Assembly (NCBI RefSeq): GCF_030297175.1
Contig: NZ_AP028070.1
Coordinates: forward strand, 2,976,001 to 3,040,000
Reading direction: 5' to 3'
Source: Marinobacter sp. LA51
GTDB lineage: Bacteria; Pseudomonadota; Gammaproteobacteria; Pseudomonadales; Oleiphilaceae
Length of the DNA stretch: 64,000 bases
Below are positions 55,769 through 64,000 of this stretch, in pieces (position 1 is the first letter of the stretch; each line of letters opens with the position of its first letter). The translations under genes were made by a program, and so were the position numbers. Below the pieces are notes generated by a model. That model searched no databases. It had not been told where the DNA came from and saw only the letters and a program-made list of their open reading frames with translations.

Positions 55769-57330
55769 CCGACACCATGGATCGTCCCAACCTGCCGGAA
55801 AACGGGCAGTCCGGGGACCGTCAGCCCATATCCACCAGTTCGGAATGGACCTTCGATCTGATTCGCAAATACGACGAAGAGATTGCCAAATGCGCGGCGG
55901 AGTTCGGGCTGGACACCTACCCGAACCAGATCGAAGTGATCAGTGCCGAGCAGATGATGGATGCCTACAGTTCGGTCGGTATGCCGGTCGGCTACCACCA
56001 CTGGTCGTTCGGCAAGCAGTTCCTGAGCACCTCCAAGGGCTATCAGCGGGGCCAGATGGGGCTGGCCTATGAAATCGTCATCAACTCGAACCCCTGCATT
56101 GCCTATCTGATGGAGGAGAACACCCTGCCCATGCAGGCGCTGGTTATTGCGCACGCCTGCTACGGTCACAACTCGTTCTTCAAGGGTAACTACCTGTTCC
56201 GCACTTGGACCGACGCCAGTGCCATCATCGATTATCTGGTGTTTGCCCGTAATTACGTAGCTGAGTGCGAGGAGCGTCACGGCGTAGATGCAGTAGAGCA
56301 GATTCTCGACTCCTGCCACGCCCTGATGAACTACGGCGTTGACCGGTACAAGCGCCCTGCCCCGATTTCCGCCTCCGAGGAGCAGCGCCGGCAACAGGAG
56401 CGAGAGGAATACCAGCAACGGCGCATCAATGACTTGTGGCGCACCATTCCGCGGCTCAACGATGACGACGATGCGGTAAACAATAAGGTTCGCTTCCCAG
56501 AGGAGCCCCAGGAAAACATTCTCTACTTCATCGAGAAGAACGCGCCCCTGCTGGAAACCTGGCAACGGGAGATCGTTCGCATCGTGCGCAAGCTGGGCCA
56601 GTATTTTTACCCCCAACGCCAGACCCAGGTGATGAACGAGGGCTGGGCCTCTTTCTGGCATTACACGCTGTTGCACGCCATGTATGAGAAAGGCCTGGTG
56701 AACGACGGTTTCATGCTGGAGTTCCTGCAGAGCCATACCGCCGTGGTTTACCAACCGCCCTTCAACAGCCCCTGGTATTCCGGCCTGAACCCCTACACCC
56801 TGGGCTTTTCGATCTACACCGATCTGCGGCGCATCTGCGAGCACCCAACCGATGAAGACCGGCAGTGGTTCCCGGACATCGCCGGTACCGACTGGGTCGA
56901 GACCCTGCATTTCGCCATGGCCAACTTCAAGGATGAAAGCTTCATCCAGCAGTTCCTGTCACCGAAGGTGATGCGCGACCTAAAGCTGTTCTCTATCCAG
57001 AATGACGATCAGGAAGACGTGTACCGGGTGACAGCCATTCACGACGAGCCCGGATACCGCATCCTCAGAGAAAAACTGGCGCGGCAGTACAACCTCAGTT
57101 ACCGCGAACCCAACATCCAGGTCTGGAACGTGGATGTGCGCGGCGATCGCTCACTAACCCTCCGACATGTCCCGGTCGACCGAGTGCCTCTGGGAGATGA
57201 AACCGAGGAAGTGTTGCGTCACGTACATCGGCTGTGGGGTTTTGATGTGCACCTGGAGAGTGTTGATGAGGGCACCGTGGTGGAGGAGTACCACTGCCCC
57301 CGGCATTCTCTCGATGAAGACGACGATTGA
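55765..57330 (+). CDS. SpoVR family protein (YcgB-like)
   Basis: The 521-residue protein has the SpoVR pattern: [46 protein letters not shown] (about 131-146), and the second block [20 protein letters not shown] (about 287-306) with metal-ligand-like His/Glu. SpoVR homologs act with PrkA and YeaH in stress or stationary-phase physiology; the molecular activity is not settled. Ends 26 bases before the convergent lrgB stop. Confidence 0.93.
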   Translation: MTDTMDRPNLPENGQSGDRQPISTSSEWTFDLIRKYDEEIAKCAAEFGLDTYPNQIEVISAEQMMDAYSSVGMPVGYHHWSFGKQFLSTSKGYQRGQMGLAYEIVINSNPCIAYLMEENTLPMQALVIAHACYGHNSFFKGNYLFRTWTDASAIIDYLVFARNYVAECEERHGVDAVEQILDSCHALMNYGVDRYKRPAPISASEEQRRQQEREEYQQRRINDLWRTIPRLNDDDDAVNNKVRFPEEPQENILYFIEKNAPLLETWQREIVRIVRKLGQYFYPQRQTQVMNEGWASFWHYTLLHAMYEKGLVNDGFMLEFLQSHTAVVYQPPFNSPWYSGLNPYTLGFSIYTDLRRICEHPTDEDRQWFPDIAGTDWVETLHFAMANFKDESFIQQFLSPKVMRDLKLFSIQNDDQEDVYRVTAIHDEPGYRILREKLARQYNLSYREPNIQVWNVDVRGDRSLTLRHVPVDRVPLGDETEEVLRHVHRLWGFDVHLESVDEGTVVEEYHCPRHSLDEDDD

Positions 57331-57356
57331 AGTCTTCGACGCGACAAGCTTATCGG

Positions 57357-58088
57357 TCAGAGCAACATCTGCATCCAGTCCACCAGCCAGGGCACTATAA
57401 GAGCCGTGGCGAAGGCCGACAACGCCATCGCCAAGCCCGAAAACGCGCCCATTTGACGGCTGACCTGAAACGCCCGGGCGGTGCCAATGCCGTGGGCGGC
57501 CACGCCCATGGCGATGCCTCGGGCGGCATCGTCTTTCACCCGGAACCAATCAAACAGTTTGGTGCCCAGCACCGCACCGGTGATACCGGTTGCGACCGTC
57601 AGTACTGCCGTCAGCGATGGCAGCCCGCCGATCTTTTCAGAAATGCCCATGGCCACCGGTGCCGTGGCCGATTTCGGCGCCAGCGACATCTGGATTTCCA
57701 GCGAACCGCCCAACAGCCAGGCCAGACCGATGGAGCTGCCGGCTGCAATCAGCACGCCGCAGATCAGGGAAATGGTCACCGGCAGCCAGAGCTGACGCAG
57801 CCGGGAGAACTGCTGATACAACGGCACTGCCAGGGCCACGGTGGCCGGTCCCAACAGGAAGTGAACAAACTGGCCGCCTTCGAAATAGTCGTTGTAGGAG
57901 GTGTCGGTGAGCAGCAGCAGCCCAATCAACATGGCCACCGACGTCACCACCGGGTTGGCCAGCGGGTTGGAGCTGGTGCGCAGGTAAAACCGATAGGCCA
58001 GGCCGTAGGCCACCAGGGTGATAGTCAGCCCCAGCAGAGGCGACGCCGACAGGTAAACCCAGATATCTTTCAGACCGGGATCGTTCAT
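57357..58088 (-). CDS. lrgB: LrgB family protein (antiholin-like)
   Basis: The 243-residue membrane protein has the LrgB pattern (PVVTSVAMLIGLLLLTDTSYNDYFEGG, and SLAPKSATAPVAMGISEKIGG with GIAMGVAAHGIGTARAF). LrgAB/CidAB systems affect murein hydrolase activity and transport of pyruvate or glycolate-like compounds. The start at 58088 is chosen because it overlaps lrgA by four bases; the ORF opening further upstream has no support. It is convergent with the spoVR-type gene. Confidence 0.9.
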   Translation of the reverse strand: MNDPGLKDIWVYLSASPLLGLTITLVAYGLAYRFYLRTSSNPLANPVVTSVAMLIGLLLLTDTSYNDYFEGGQFVHFLLGPATVALAVPLYQQFSRLRQLWLPVTISLICGVLIAAGSSIGLAWLLGGSLEIQMSLAPKSATAPVAMGISEKIGGLPSLTAVLTVATGITGAVLGTKLFDWFRVKDDAARGIAMGVAAHGIGTARAFQVSRQMGAFSGLAMALSAFATALIVPWLVDWMQMLL

Positions 58089-58468
58089 TGCTCCGACCCT
58101 CCCTGCGCAGAGCTGTCGGGCTTGACCAGCCAGCGCGTGGTCACCTGCATGATCAGTGCCGTTGCGATCATGGTGATCACGGTGCTGAACAACAACGCCA
58201 GAGTGATAGGCAGCCACTCATCAGCGATGCGATCGAAGTGTGCCATCATGCCAACACCGGCCGGCACAAACAGCAGTGACAAATGGGCCAGCAATGCGGA
58301 CGATGCCTGCTCAACCGAATCCGGGGTCCGGCCCCGAATCCACAAGGTGATGAACAGCATCACCATACCCAGGACCGGCCCCGGAATGGGCACGCCCGCC
58401 AAGCGCACGGTGATTTCACCGGCCAACTGGTACACCAGCAACAGCGTTATTCCATTGAGAAACTGCAT
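58085..58468 (-). CDS. lrgA: LrgA family protein (holin-like)
   Basis: The 127-residue membrane protein has four hydrophobic segments and the LrgA/CidA pattern (YQLAGEITVRLAGVPIPGPVLGM, and LLFVPAGVGMMAHFD). It is a holin-like partner of LrgB, joined by a four-base overlap. It begins about 200 bases from the divergent wax ester synthase gene. No LytSR-type regulator is next to it. Confidence 0.92.
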   Translation of the reverse strand: MQFLNGITLLLVYQLAGEITVRLAGVPIPGPVLGMVMLFITLWIRGRTPDSVEQASSALLAHLSLLFVPAGVGMMAHFDRIADEWLPITLALLFSTVITMIATALIMQVTTRWLVKPDSSAQGGSEQ

Positions 58469-58665
58469 GGCAAAGGCTCCGGCCGGCGAATACGGTTCTT
58501 TTCAGAGCATAGCCACTTAAGGCTGTACTGAACACTCAACGGAAGTCGAACGAGAAATGTTGCAAAAAACGGAACTTTAGGGGGGCGAGCATCGTGAACT
58601 CAATTCGTTACCAGTATACTTGCAGCTAACAAGTAAATTTTTTAACTCGTGGAGTACAACAAGGA

Positions 58666-60108
58666 ATGAAACGCCTGGGAACATTGGATGCCTCCTGGCT
58701 GGCCGTGGAGTCTGAGGACACCCCGATGCACGTGGGGAACCTGCAAATCTTTTCACTGCCAGAAGGCGCTCCCGACACCTTTTTGCGTGACCTGGTCACC
58801 CGCATGAAAGAAACCGGTGAGGTTGCTCCGCCTTGGAGCTACAAACTGGCCGGCTCCGGATTGTTGGGAAGACTGGTCGCTCCCGGATGGAAGATCGACA
58901 AAGACATCGATCTGGATTACCACGTGCGCCATTCCGCGCTACCCCGCCCCGGCGGTGAGCGTGAGTTGGGTATTCTGGTGTCCCGTCTGCATTCCAACCC
59001 GCTGGATTTTGCCCGGCCGCTGTGGGAATGCCACGTCATTGAGGGCCTCGAAAACAACCGTTTTGCGCTTTACACCAAGATGCATCACTCCCTGATTGAT
59101 GGCATCAGCGGCGTGCGCCTTTTGCAGCGGGTGCTGACCACGGATCCCGACAAGCGCAACATGGCACCACCCTGGTCGGTACAGCCCGAGCGTCGGCGCG
59201 GCAGCAAAACGGACGCGGAAGCCAGCATCCCCGCAGCCATTGCCCAGGCCAAAGATGCCCTCAAGCTGCAGGCCGATATGGCACCACGGCTTTGGCAAGC
59301 TGGCAACCGCTTGCTGCACTCCGTGCGCCACCCTGAGGATGGGCTGGCGGCGCCCTTCATGGGGCCGGTCTCCAAGATTAACCGCCGGGTTACTGGCCAG
59401 CGGCGATTCGCCACCCAGCACTACCAGCTGGACCGCATCAAAGCCGTGGCCCACGAAAGCGGCGGCTCACTGAATGACATCGTGCTGTACCTGTGCGGCA
59501 CTGCCCTGCGCCGGTTCTTGCTGGAGCAGGATGACCTGCCAGATACCGCCATGACAGCCGGCATTCCGGTTAACATTCGCCCGGCGGACGACGAGGGCAC
59601 CGGCACTCAGATCAGCTTCATGATTGCTTCCCTGGCGACCGACGAAGCCGACCCGCTAAACCGTCTGCAGGAGATCAAATCCTCCACCCGGCGCGCCAAG
59701 GAACATTTGCAGAAGCTGCCGAAGAGTGCGCTGACCCAGTACACCATGCTGCTGATGTCGCCCTATATCCTGCAGCTGATGTCCGGGCTGGGTGGTCGCA
59801 TGCGGCCGGTGTTCAATGTCACCATTTCCAATGTGCCAGGCCCGCAGCGCACGCTCTATTATGAGGGCGCGAAACTTGAGGCCATGTACCCGGTGTCGCT
59901 GATTGCACACGGTGGTGCATTGAACATTACCTGCCTGAGCTACGACGGCTCACTAAACTTCGGTTATACCGGTTGCCGGGACACTTTGCCCAGCATGCAG
60001 AAGCTGGCCGTTTATACCGGCGAAGCCCTGGATGAACTGGAGAGCCTGGTGATTCCGCCGAAACCGAAAACGACCCGGCGCGCGACCAAAAAGAAGGTTA
60101 CTGGCTAA
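58666..60108 (+). CDS. Wax ester synthase/diacylglycerol acyltransferase (WS2 type)
   Basis: The 480-residue bifunctional enzyme esterifies fatty alcohols (and diacylglycerol) with acyl-CoA to make wax esters for storage. The catalytic HHxxxDG is at H140-H141-SLI-D145-G146, and the second conserved block is around PVFNVTISNVPGPQRTLYYE (about 385-404). The N-terminus MKRLGTLDASWLAVESEDTP and the following sequence match my memory of Marinobacter WS2 almost residue for residue, the strongest taxonomic clue here. The stop overlaps the end of the convergent desT-like gene by 11 bases. A -10-like TATACT is at 58615-58620. Confidence 0.97.
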   Translation: MKRLGTLDASWLAVESEDTPMHVGNLQIFSLPEGAPDTFLRDLVTRMKETGEVAPPWSYKLAGSGLLGRLVAPGWKIDKDIDLDYHVRHSALPRPGGERELGILVSRLHSNPLDFARPLWECHVIEGLENNRFALYTKMHHSLIDGISGVRLLQRVLTTDPDKRNMAPPWSVQPERRRGSKTDAEASIPAAIAQAKDALKLQADMAPRLWQAGNRLLHSVRHPEDGLAAPFMGPVSKINRRVTGQRRFATQHYQLDRIKAVAHESGGSLNDIVLYLCGTALRRFLLEQDDLPDTAMTAGIPVNIRPADDEGTGTQISFMIASLATDEADPLNRLQEIKSSTRRAKEHLQKLPKSALTQYTMLLMSPYILQLMSGLGGRMRPVFNVTISNVPGPQRTLYYEGAKLEAMYPVSLIAHGGALNITCLSYDGSLNFGYTGCRDTLPSMQKLAVYTGEALDELESLVIPPKPKTTRRATKKKVTG

Positions 60109-60727
60109 CGCTGTTCCAGTTGGCGGCACCTACAAAGATCAGTTGAAGGAAGCGGATGGTCCGCTTCCGGATCTGGTCGATCTGGTAGTCATCGTCGGCA
60201 GACACCCCCAGCAGGTCAGTCAGACTGAAGGCAACACTGCGCACCACCAGATCACAGGTCATGTCCAGATCGCTGTCGCTGAGATGATCCACCAGGCGTA
60301 ACCGGCGCAAGTCGTTGGCCAGTTCGCTGGCAAAGAAACGCATCTCGCTGCGAATCCCCTCCTGAACCGCCCTGCTCTCGCCCGCCAATCCTTGCGCCAT
60401 GAACAGAAAGAAACTGCGGTTGGCCCGGGCGTGGCTGATAAAGATGTCCACTGACTCCTCAATCAACTTATCCGCCTGCGACACATGCTCACGGGCTTCC
60501 CGCATCATGCGGCGCAGCACCAGACCTAACTCGTCCACCAGCTGCAAGCCCAGATCGTCCATGTTGCGGAAATGGCGATAGAACGAGGTGGGTACCACAC
60601 CCGCCTGCCGGGTAACTTCCCGGATGCCTAGACTGGCAAAATGCCGGCCCTTACCCACCAGGGTGAGCGCCGCACTCATCAGTTTTTCGCGGGTCTCACC
60701 CGGCTTTCTGCGTTGTCTTTCCGCCAT
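60098..60727 (-). CDS. desT: TetR-family regulator, DesT/FabR type
   Basis: The 209-residue protein has an N-terminal TetR domain (about 8-60; LGIREVTRQAGVVPTSFYRHF recognition helix) and a C-terminal ligand domain. It is divergent from a desC-desB pair, exactly the arrangement of Pseudomonas DesT, which senses the saturated/unsaturated acyl-CoA ratio and represses desCB. GTGWAC/GTACAC-type dyads lie in the intergenic gap. The stop overlaps the wax ester synthase gene by 11 bases. The symbol is given by context and family resemblance. Confidence 0.87.
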   Translation of the reverse strand: MAERQRRKPGETREKLMSAALTLVGKGRHFASLGIREVTRQAGVVPTSFYRHFRNMDDLGLQLVDELGLVLRRMMREAREHVSQADKLIEESVDIFISHARANRSFFLFMAQGLAGESRAVQEGIRSEMRFFASELANDLRRLRLVDHLSDSDLDMTCDLVVRSVAFSLTDLLGVSADDDYQIDQIRKRTIRFLQLIFVGAANWNSVSQ

Positions 60728-60760
60728 CGTCTACCCGTAGCCATTGCGCTTGAAGCTTTG

Positions 60761-60775
60761 GTGACAAGTGTACAC
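60761..60775. promoter_or_regulatory. DesT-like dyad 1, desT side
   Basis: GTGACAAGTGTACAC resembles the two dyads on the desC side but is one base shorter. It lies 34 to 48 bases upstream of the desT ATG, consistent with autoregulation. Confidence 0.45.
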
Positions 60776-60833
60776 ACCCGAAAAAATTAAGGTACCCAAA
60801 GCAAGTCATTTTGCGCCAGATGTGAACTCCCCG

Positions 60834-60862
60834 TTGTGAGTCCGCAAACTCAGGTGTACAGT
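60834..60862 (+). promoter_or_regulatory. Predicted desCB promoter
   Basis: -35 TTGTGA (60834-60839), a 17-base spacer, -10 TACAGT (60857-60862). The operator at 60854-60869 covers the -10, suggesting repression by the adjacent TetR protein. Confidence 0.55.
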
Positions 60863-60869
60863 CGTACAC
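60854..60869. promoter_or_regulatory. DesT-like dyad 2, over the desCB -10
   Basis: GTGTAC-AGTC-GTACAC is a perfect 6-4-6 palindrome overlapping the -10. A related dyad starts 20 bases further on (60874-60889), two helical turns apart. Confidence 0.65.
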
Positions 60870-60873
60870 ATTA

Positions 60874-60889
60874 GTGAACAACTGTACAC
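60874..60889. promoter_or_regulatory. DesT-like dyad 3
   Basis: GTGAACAACTGTACAC shares the right half-site with the other dyads; its left part AGTGAAC resembles the published DesT operator half as I recall it. It lies 33 to 48 bases before the desC ATG. Confidence 0.55.
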
Positions 60890-60921
60890 AAAGATGCAGA
60901 CTGCATCTCGGAGAACAGATC

Positions 60922-62025
60922 ATGTTGGCACGACAGAACCACAGCACGCCGCTTCAATGGCTTGGCAGGCAGCTCTTTAACCGGGATGACGCGAGTGCGT
61001 TCTTCGATCCTCTGCTCGCGCGCATCAACCCGATGTGGGTACAAGAGTACACACCGGCCAGAGTTCAGCGGATTATCCGGGACACCTCCGACACTCAAAC
61101 CTTCGTGCTAAAACCAGCCCGACGCTGGCAGGGCTTCGCCGCCGGACAGCATGTGAACATCTGTGTCGAGATCGACGGCGTTCGTCACCACCGCACGTTC
61201 AGCCTGTCCAGCTCAACCACACTCTGGCACGACGAGGGACTGGTTACCCTGACCATCAAACGACTACCTGGCGGCCGGGTGACCAACTGGCTGCACGATC
61301 AGCTGAAATCCGGCGCCGTGGTAGGCCTCAGCGAGGCGTTTGGCGACTTCCTGATACCCGAACCTGTCCGCCCCATCCTGTTTATTGCCGGTGGCAGTGG
61401 CATTACTCCGATCCTGAGCCAGCTCAAAACCATGGCGGTCCATGGCTTCCGCGCCCCGGTGACACTGCTGTATTTCGTGCGGGACCACGACCATGCGATC
61501 GCCGGTGAACACCTGCAAAACCTGGCCGCCCTCCATGATCTGCTCACCGTTAAGATCGTCGCTTCCCAGGGTGGCAGCGAACCGCGCTATCTGACCCAAT
61601 CCGATCTTAACGAGATCACCGATCTAGGCTGCCGCGATATTTTTCTGTGCGGCCCGCAGGGCTTGATGGCTTTGGCGGGCGAACTGCTCGATGCCAAGGG
61701 CGTGAGCCGGGACAAGATCCACAGCACTTATTTTTCTGCACCACAAACAGACCTCGACAGCGAGGACCTGGGCGGCAAGGTTCGGTTTGCCCGAAGCAAC
61801 CTGGATGTGGATTCCACCGGTGATGCCCCGCTGTTGGAAATCGCCGAAGCGGCGGGCCTGACGCCACAACACGGCTGCCGCATGGGCATCTGCCACCAAT
61901 GCAGCTGCCGGAAAACCAGCGGCACCGTCGTTAATCGCCTCACCGGCCAAGCATCCGGCCCGGGAGAGGACACCATCCAACTGTGCATCTCCATCCCTCA
62001 GGGGCCAGTGTCCCTGGATATTTAA
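60922..62025 (+). CDS. desC: DesC: ferredoxin reductase-like electron donor to the fatty-acid desaturase
   Basis: The 367-residue protein has an FAD/NAD(P)H reductase module (RTFSLSS at 91-97, GGSGITP at 157-163) and a C-terminal plant-type 2Fe-2S domain with C319, C324, C327 and C355. It should pass electrons from NADPH to the desaturase encoded next. The ATG at 60922 follows GGAG and is preferred to the earlier in-frame ATG at 60874, which lies inside the operator. It is followed 53 bases later by desB. Confidence 0.92.
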   Translation: MLARQNHSTPLQWLGRQLFNRDDASAFFDPLLARINPMWVQEYTPARVQRIIRDTSDTQTFVLKPARRWQGFAAGQHVNICVEIDGVRHHRTFSLSSSTTLWHDEGLVTLTIKRLPGGRVTNWLHDQLKSGAVVGLSEAFGDFLIPEPVRPILFIAGGSGITPILSQLKTMAVHGFRAPVTLLYFVRDHDHAIAGEHLQNLAALHDLLTVKIVASQGGSEPRYLTQSDLNEITDLGCRDIFLCGPQGLMALAGELLDAKGVSRDKIHSTYFSAPQTDLDSEDLGGKVRFARSNLDVDSTGDAPLLEIAEAAGLTPQHGCRMGICHQCSCRKTSGTVVNRLTGQASGPGEDTIQLCISIPQGPVSLDI

Positions 62026-62078
62026 CCTTCTTTTTCGAACAGAACGGTCGTGCCTCAGAGCATGGCAAGGAGCACACC

Positions 62079-63173
62079 ATGAAACAGATGACAGAAGCCC
62101 AGCTCACAGAGCTGGAACAGGATCTCAACGCCATCCGGAATGACGTACTGGCCGATCTGGGCGAACGCGATGCCCGTTACATCCGCCGCGTAGTACGCCT
62201 GCACCGAACCCTGGAGGTAGGTGGCCGGGTTTTGATGCCCTTTGGCTTCATTCCTCCGGTGTTCGTGGCGGCCACCGTGGCCCTGGGGCTGTCCAAGATC
62301 ATCGAGAACATGGAGATCGGCCACAACGTGATGCATGGCCAGTACGACTGGATGAACGATCCCAGCCTGCACTCACAGACCTACGAGTGGGACACCGCTT
62401 GCTCCAGCGACTCCTGGCGCCGTACCCACAATTACGAGCACCACACCTACACCAACATCATCGGTAAAGATCGGGACTACGGCTATGCTGTGCTTCGCCT
62501 GAGCGACGACGAGCCGTGGCGGCCCAGGCACAGCCTGCAGTTTATTAACTACATTCTGCTGAGCACCTTCTTTCAGTGGGGGGTGGGCCTGCACGAACTG
62601 GAAACCGAACGGCTGCACCGTCGGGAAATTACATTAAGATCGAAGCTGCCGTTCTTAAAGGAGTTTTTCAGAAAGGGCGGGCGTCAGGCCTTCAAGGATT
62701 ATGTGTTTTTCCCGCTGCTGACATTCCCGGTCGCGCCCATCGTGTTGGCGGGCAACATCGGCGCCAACCTGATCCGCAACCTGTGGTCGTCCACGGTGAT
62801 TTTTTGCGGTCATTTCACCCAGGATGCCGAAACCTTTACCGAAGAAGAGTGCTGGGGCGATGGCAAAAATGAAAGCAAAGGCCACTGGTACCTGCGCCAG
62901 CTCTCTGGCTCATCCAACTTCACCGGTGGCCGATGGGTGCATTTGCTGAGTGGGCATCTTAGCTTCCAGATGGAACATCACGTGTTCCCGGACCTGCCCG
63001 CCCATCGGTATCCGGAAATATCCGATCGTGTAAGAGAGGTGTGCGCCAAGCACGGCATTCACTACAACACCGGCAGCTTCGCCCGGCAGTACGGCACCGT
63101 GCTCAAACGCATCGCTGCCTTTTCACTGCCCGACCGGCTGCGGGCGCGATTGCCCGCGCTGGATGTGGCCTAG
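62079..63173 (+). CDS. desB: DesB: acyl-CoA delta-9 fatty-acid desaturase
   Basis: The 364-residue membrane enzyme introduces a double bond into saturated acyl-CoA. The three histidine boxes are H82NVMH86, H117NYEHH122 and QMEHH (297-301). Hydrophobic segments flank them at about 55-80, 155-175 and 205-240. It pairs with DesC and DesT as in Pseudomonas. The start at 62079 is chosen as the first good ATG after the desC stop; the frame opens inside desC. The stop overlaps the convergent nsrR stop by four bases. Confidence 0.95.
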   Translation: MKQMTEAQLTELEQDLNAIRNDVLADLGERDARYIRRVVRLHRTLEVGGRVLMPFGFIPPVFVAATVALGLSKIIENMEIGHNVMHGQYDWMNDPSLHSQTYEWDTACSSDSWRRTHNYEHHTYTNIIGKDRDYGYAVLRLSDDEPWRPRHSLQFINYILLSTFFQWGVGLHELETERLHRREITLRSKLPFLKEFFRKGGRQAFKDYVFFPLLTFPVAPIVLAGNIGANLIRNLWSSTVIFCGHFTQDAETFTEEECWGDGKNESKGHWYLRQLSGSSNFTGGRWVHLLSGHLSFQMEHHVFPDLPAHRYPEISDRVREVCAKHGIHYNTGSFARQYGTVLKRIAAFSLPDRLRARLPALDVA

Positions 63174-63607
63174 GCGACCTGAAGCAGTCGTAACAACTGG
63201 GGCCGATGTTGATCCTGAATCACATCGGCCAACGTGTACTTATCCAGCACCTGCAGAAATGCCTCCAGCGCGTCACCGAACATGCCTTTCATTCCGCACA
63301 CCGGCGCGATCTTACAGGCGTTTTTCGAGGTAAAGCACTCGACGATGCTGAGGTCCTGTTCAGTTTCCCGCACCAGCACTCCCACTCGGATTTCAGTCGG
63401 CGCCATCAGCAGGCGCATACCGCCTTTCTTTCCGCGAATGGTCTCGATGTAGCCCTTCTTGTTGAGCTGATGCACCACCTTCATCAGGTGATTCTTGGAG
63501 ATTTCATAACTGTCGGCAATTTCCTGGATGGTAGCCAGGCGGTCACCCTGCACCGCAAGATAGATCAGCACTCGAAGTGAGTAGTCAGTGTATCGGGTGA
63601 TGTGCAT
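63170..63607 (-). CDS. nsrR: Rrf2-family nitric-oxide-sensing repressor NsrR
   Basis: The 145-residue protein has an N-terminal winged helix (MHITRYTDYSLRVLIYLAV, closely NsrR-like) and three cysteines C91, C98 and C104 for an iron-sulfur cluster, in the NsrR spacing (E. coli C91, C96, C102). It likely represses NO-detoxification genes; none is in the window. The ATG at 63605-63607 follows GGAG. It is divergent from moaA. Confidence 0.9.
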   Translation of the reverse strand: MHITRYTDYSLRVLIYLAVQGDRLATIQEIADSYEISKNHLMKVVHQLNKKGYIETIRGKKGGMRLLMAPTEIRVGVLVRETEQDLSIVECFTSKNACKIAPVCGMKGMFGDALEAFLQVLDKYTLADVIQDQHRPQLLRLLQVA

Positions 63608-63859
63608 TCGGTACTCCAGGTCTGCTTTGCATTGATTAGGAGTGTTATATACGGAGAGAGCCAATAACTGGTTTTGTCCACCAACACAGACAGACCGCAC
63701 CCCGCATCCCCGCCCAGACCAATATCCTGTTTAAGGGTTTTCCCAACTGCCATACTTAAACTACCGGACTCACGCGGGGGGATCGGATTCCGGGATTTAA
63801 TCTGCGATACTCGAATTAACGTATTTAAATTCTCACTCAGCCGGCAGGAAGCAAAGCCA
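63608..63859. other. Divergent gap between nsrR and moaA
   Basis: A 252-base gap. A weak dyad-like TATTTAAATTC near 63820 recalls the NsrR core but does not fit the full consensus. No other feature is supported. Confidence 0.4.
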
Positions 63860-64000
63860 ATGGCCCGCAGCAAGCTGACAGATCGCTTTGGTCGCACCGT
63901 GGACTACGTACGCCTGTCCGTGACCGACCGCTGCGACTTCCGCTGTGTTTACTGCATGGCGGAGGAAATGACCTTTTTGCCCCGCCAGCAGATTCTGTCA
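63860..64000 (+). CDS. moaA: GTP 3',8-cyclase MoaA, 5' part (runs off the right edge)
   Basis: The first 47 codons from ATG 63860 (ribosome site GGCAGGAAGC) give [20 protein letters not shown] then [19 protein letters not shown]. The radical-SAM CxxxCxxC motif is C25-DFR-C29-VY-C32. MoaA performs the first step of molybdenum cofactor synthesis. The remainder lies outside the window. Confidence 0.95.
   Translation, partial: MARSKLTDRFGRTVDYVRLSVTDRCDFRCVYCMAEEMTFLPRQQILS

Noticed and set aside
63800..63835. NsrR operator in the nsrR-moaA gap
   Set aside because: TATTTAAAT resembles the core, but the flanking half-site bases do not fit the consensus well.
1..64000. Prophage, insertion sequence, integron or defence island
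   Set aside because: No transposase, integrase, phage structural, toxin-antitoxin or restriction genes are recognisable; gene content is core-like throughout.

Overview
The window is a gammaproteobacterial chromosome segment that I assign to Marinobacter. The basis is a wax ester synthase closely matching my memory of the Marinobacter WS2 enzyme, an alkB alkane hydroxylase next to a GntR regulator, a DesT/DesCB desaturase locus, and gene neighbourhoods shared with Pseudomonas (sahR-metK-tkt-epd-pgk-fba, bioA-rsmE, prkA-yeaH-spoVR). There is no sign of a prophage, insertion sequence, CRISPR array, tRNA or rRNA. It reads as core chromosome with dense operons and several convergent genes whose 3' ends overlap.

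Left part (1-9.4 kb): the 5' part of urtA (urea ABC transporter binding protein, minus strand) sits behind a sigma-54-like promoter and two NtrC-type sites. Next to it is a strong candidate CsrB/RsmZ-family sponge RNA at about 1109-1302, with a series of hairpins carrying GGA in their loops. Then come a small ComEA-like protein, a lutABC-EamA lactate-oxidation operon joined by ATGA overlaps, gloA, and alkB divergent from a GntR regulator with a consensus FadR-type operator over the alkB promoter.

9.4-25 kb: a flippase-like membrane protein and a three-part protein (degenerate metallophosphatase, membrane segment, GT4 glycosyltransferase) are coupled to gntR. These are followed by DUF523-DUF1722, DUF481, trhO, a DsbA-like protein, a nitronate monooxygenase-like protein and a chemoreceptor. 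A three-gene set then encodes two paralogous DUF5666 lipoproteins and a DUF6502 protein. The same palindrome, TGGGA-N6-TCCCA, lies twice upstream of the first lipoprotein and once against the start codon of the DUF6502 gene. I consider this the best candidate for an undescribed regulatory system here. cbpM-cbpA and an MFS transporter follow.

26-41 kb: a tkt-epd-pgk-fba carbon-metabolism operon; a lipoprotein with 26 thrombospondin type 3 calcium-binding repeats plus a small outer-membrane-type protein; and an ArsR-methyltransferase regulator (SahR type) upstream of metK-ahcY-metF. Identical-architecture ATATCAAA-N4-TTTGATAT boxes precede both sahR and metK.

41-64 kb: a polar amino-acid ABC transporter, DUF2505, bioA-rsmE, a large palindromic repeat, DUF445, an HDOD protein, YihY, a D-2-hydroxyacid dehydrogenase, tpm, a second long hairpin repeat, prkA-yeaH-spoVR, lrgAB, the wax ester synthase, desT divergent from desCB with operators over the promoter, nsrR, and the 5' end of moaA. 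Several genes together suggest a hydrocarbon- and lipid-oriented life: alkane oxidation, wax ester storage and regulated desaturation.
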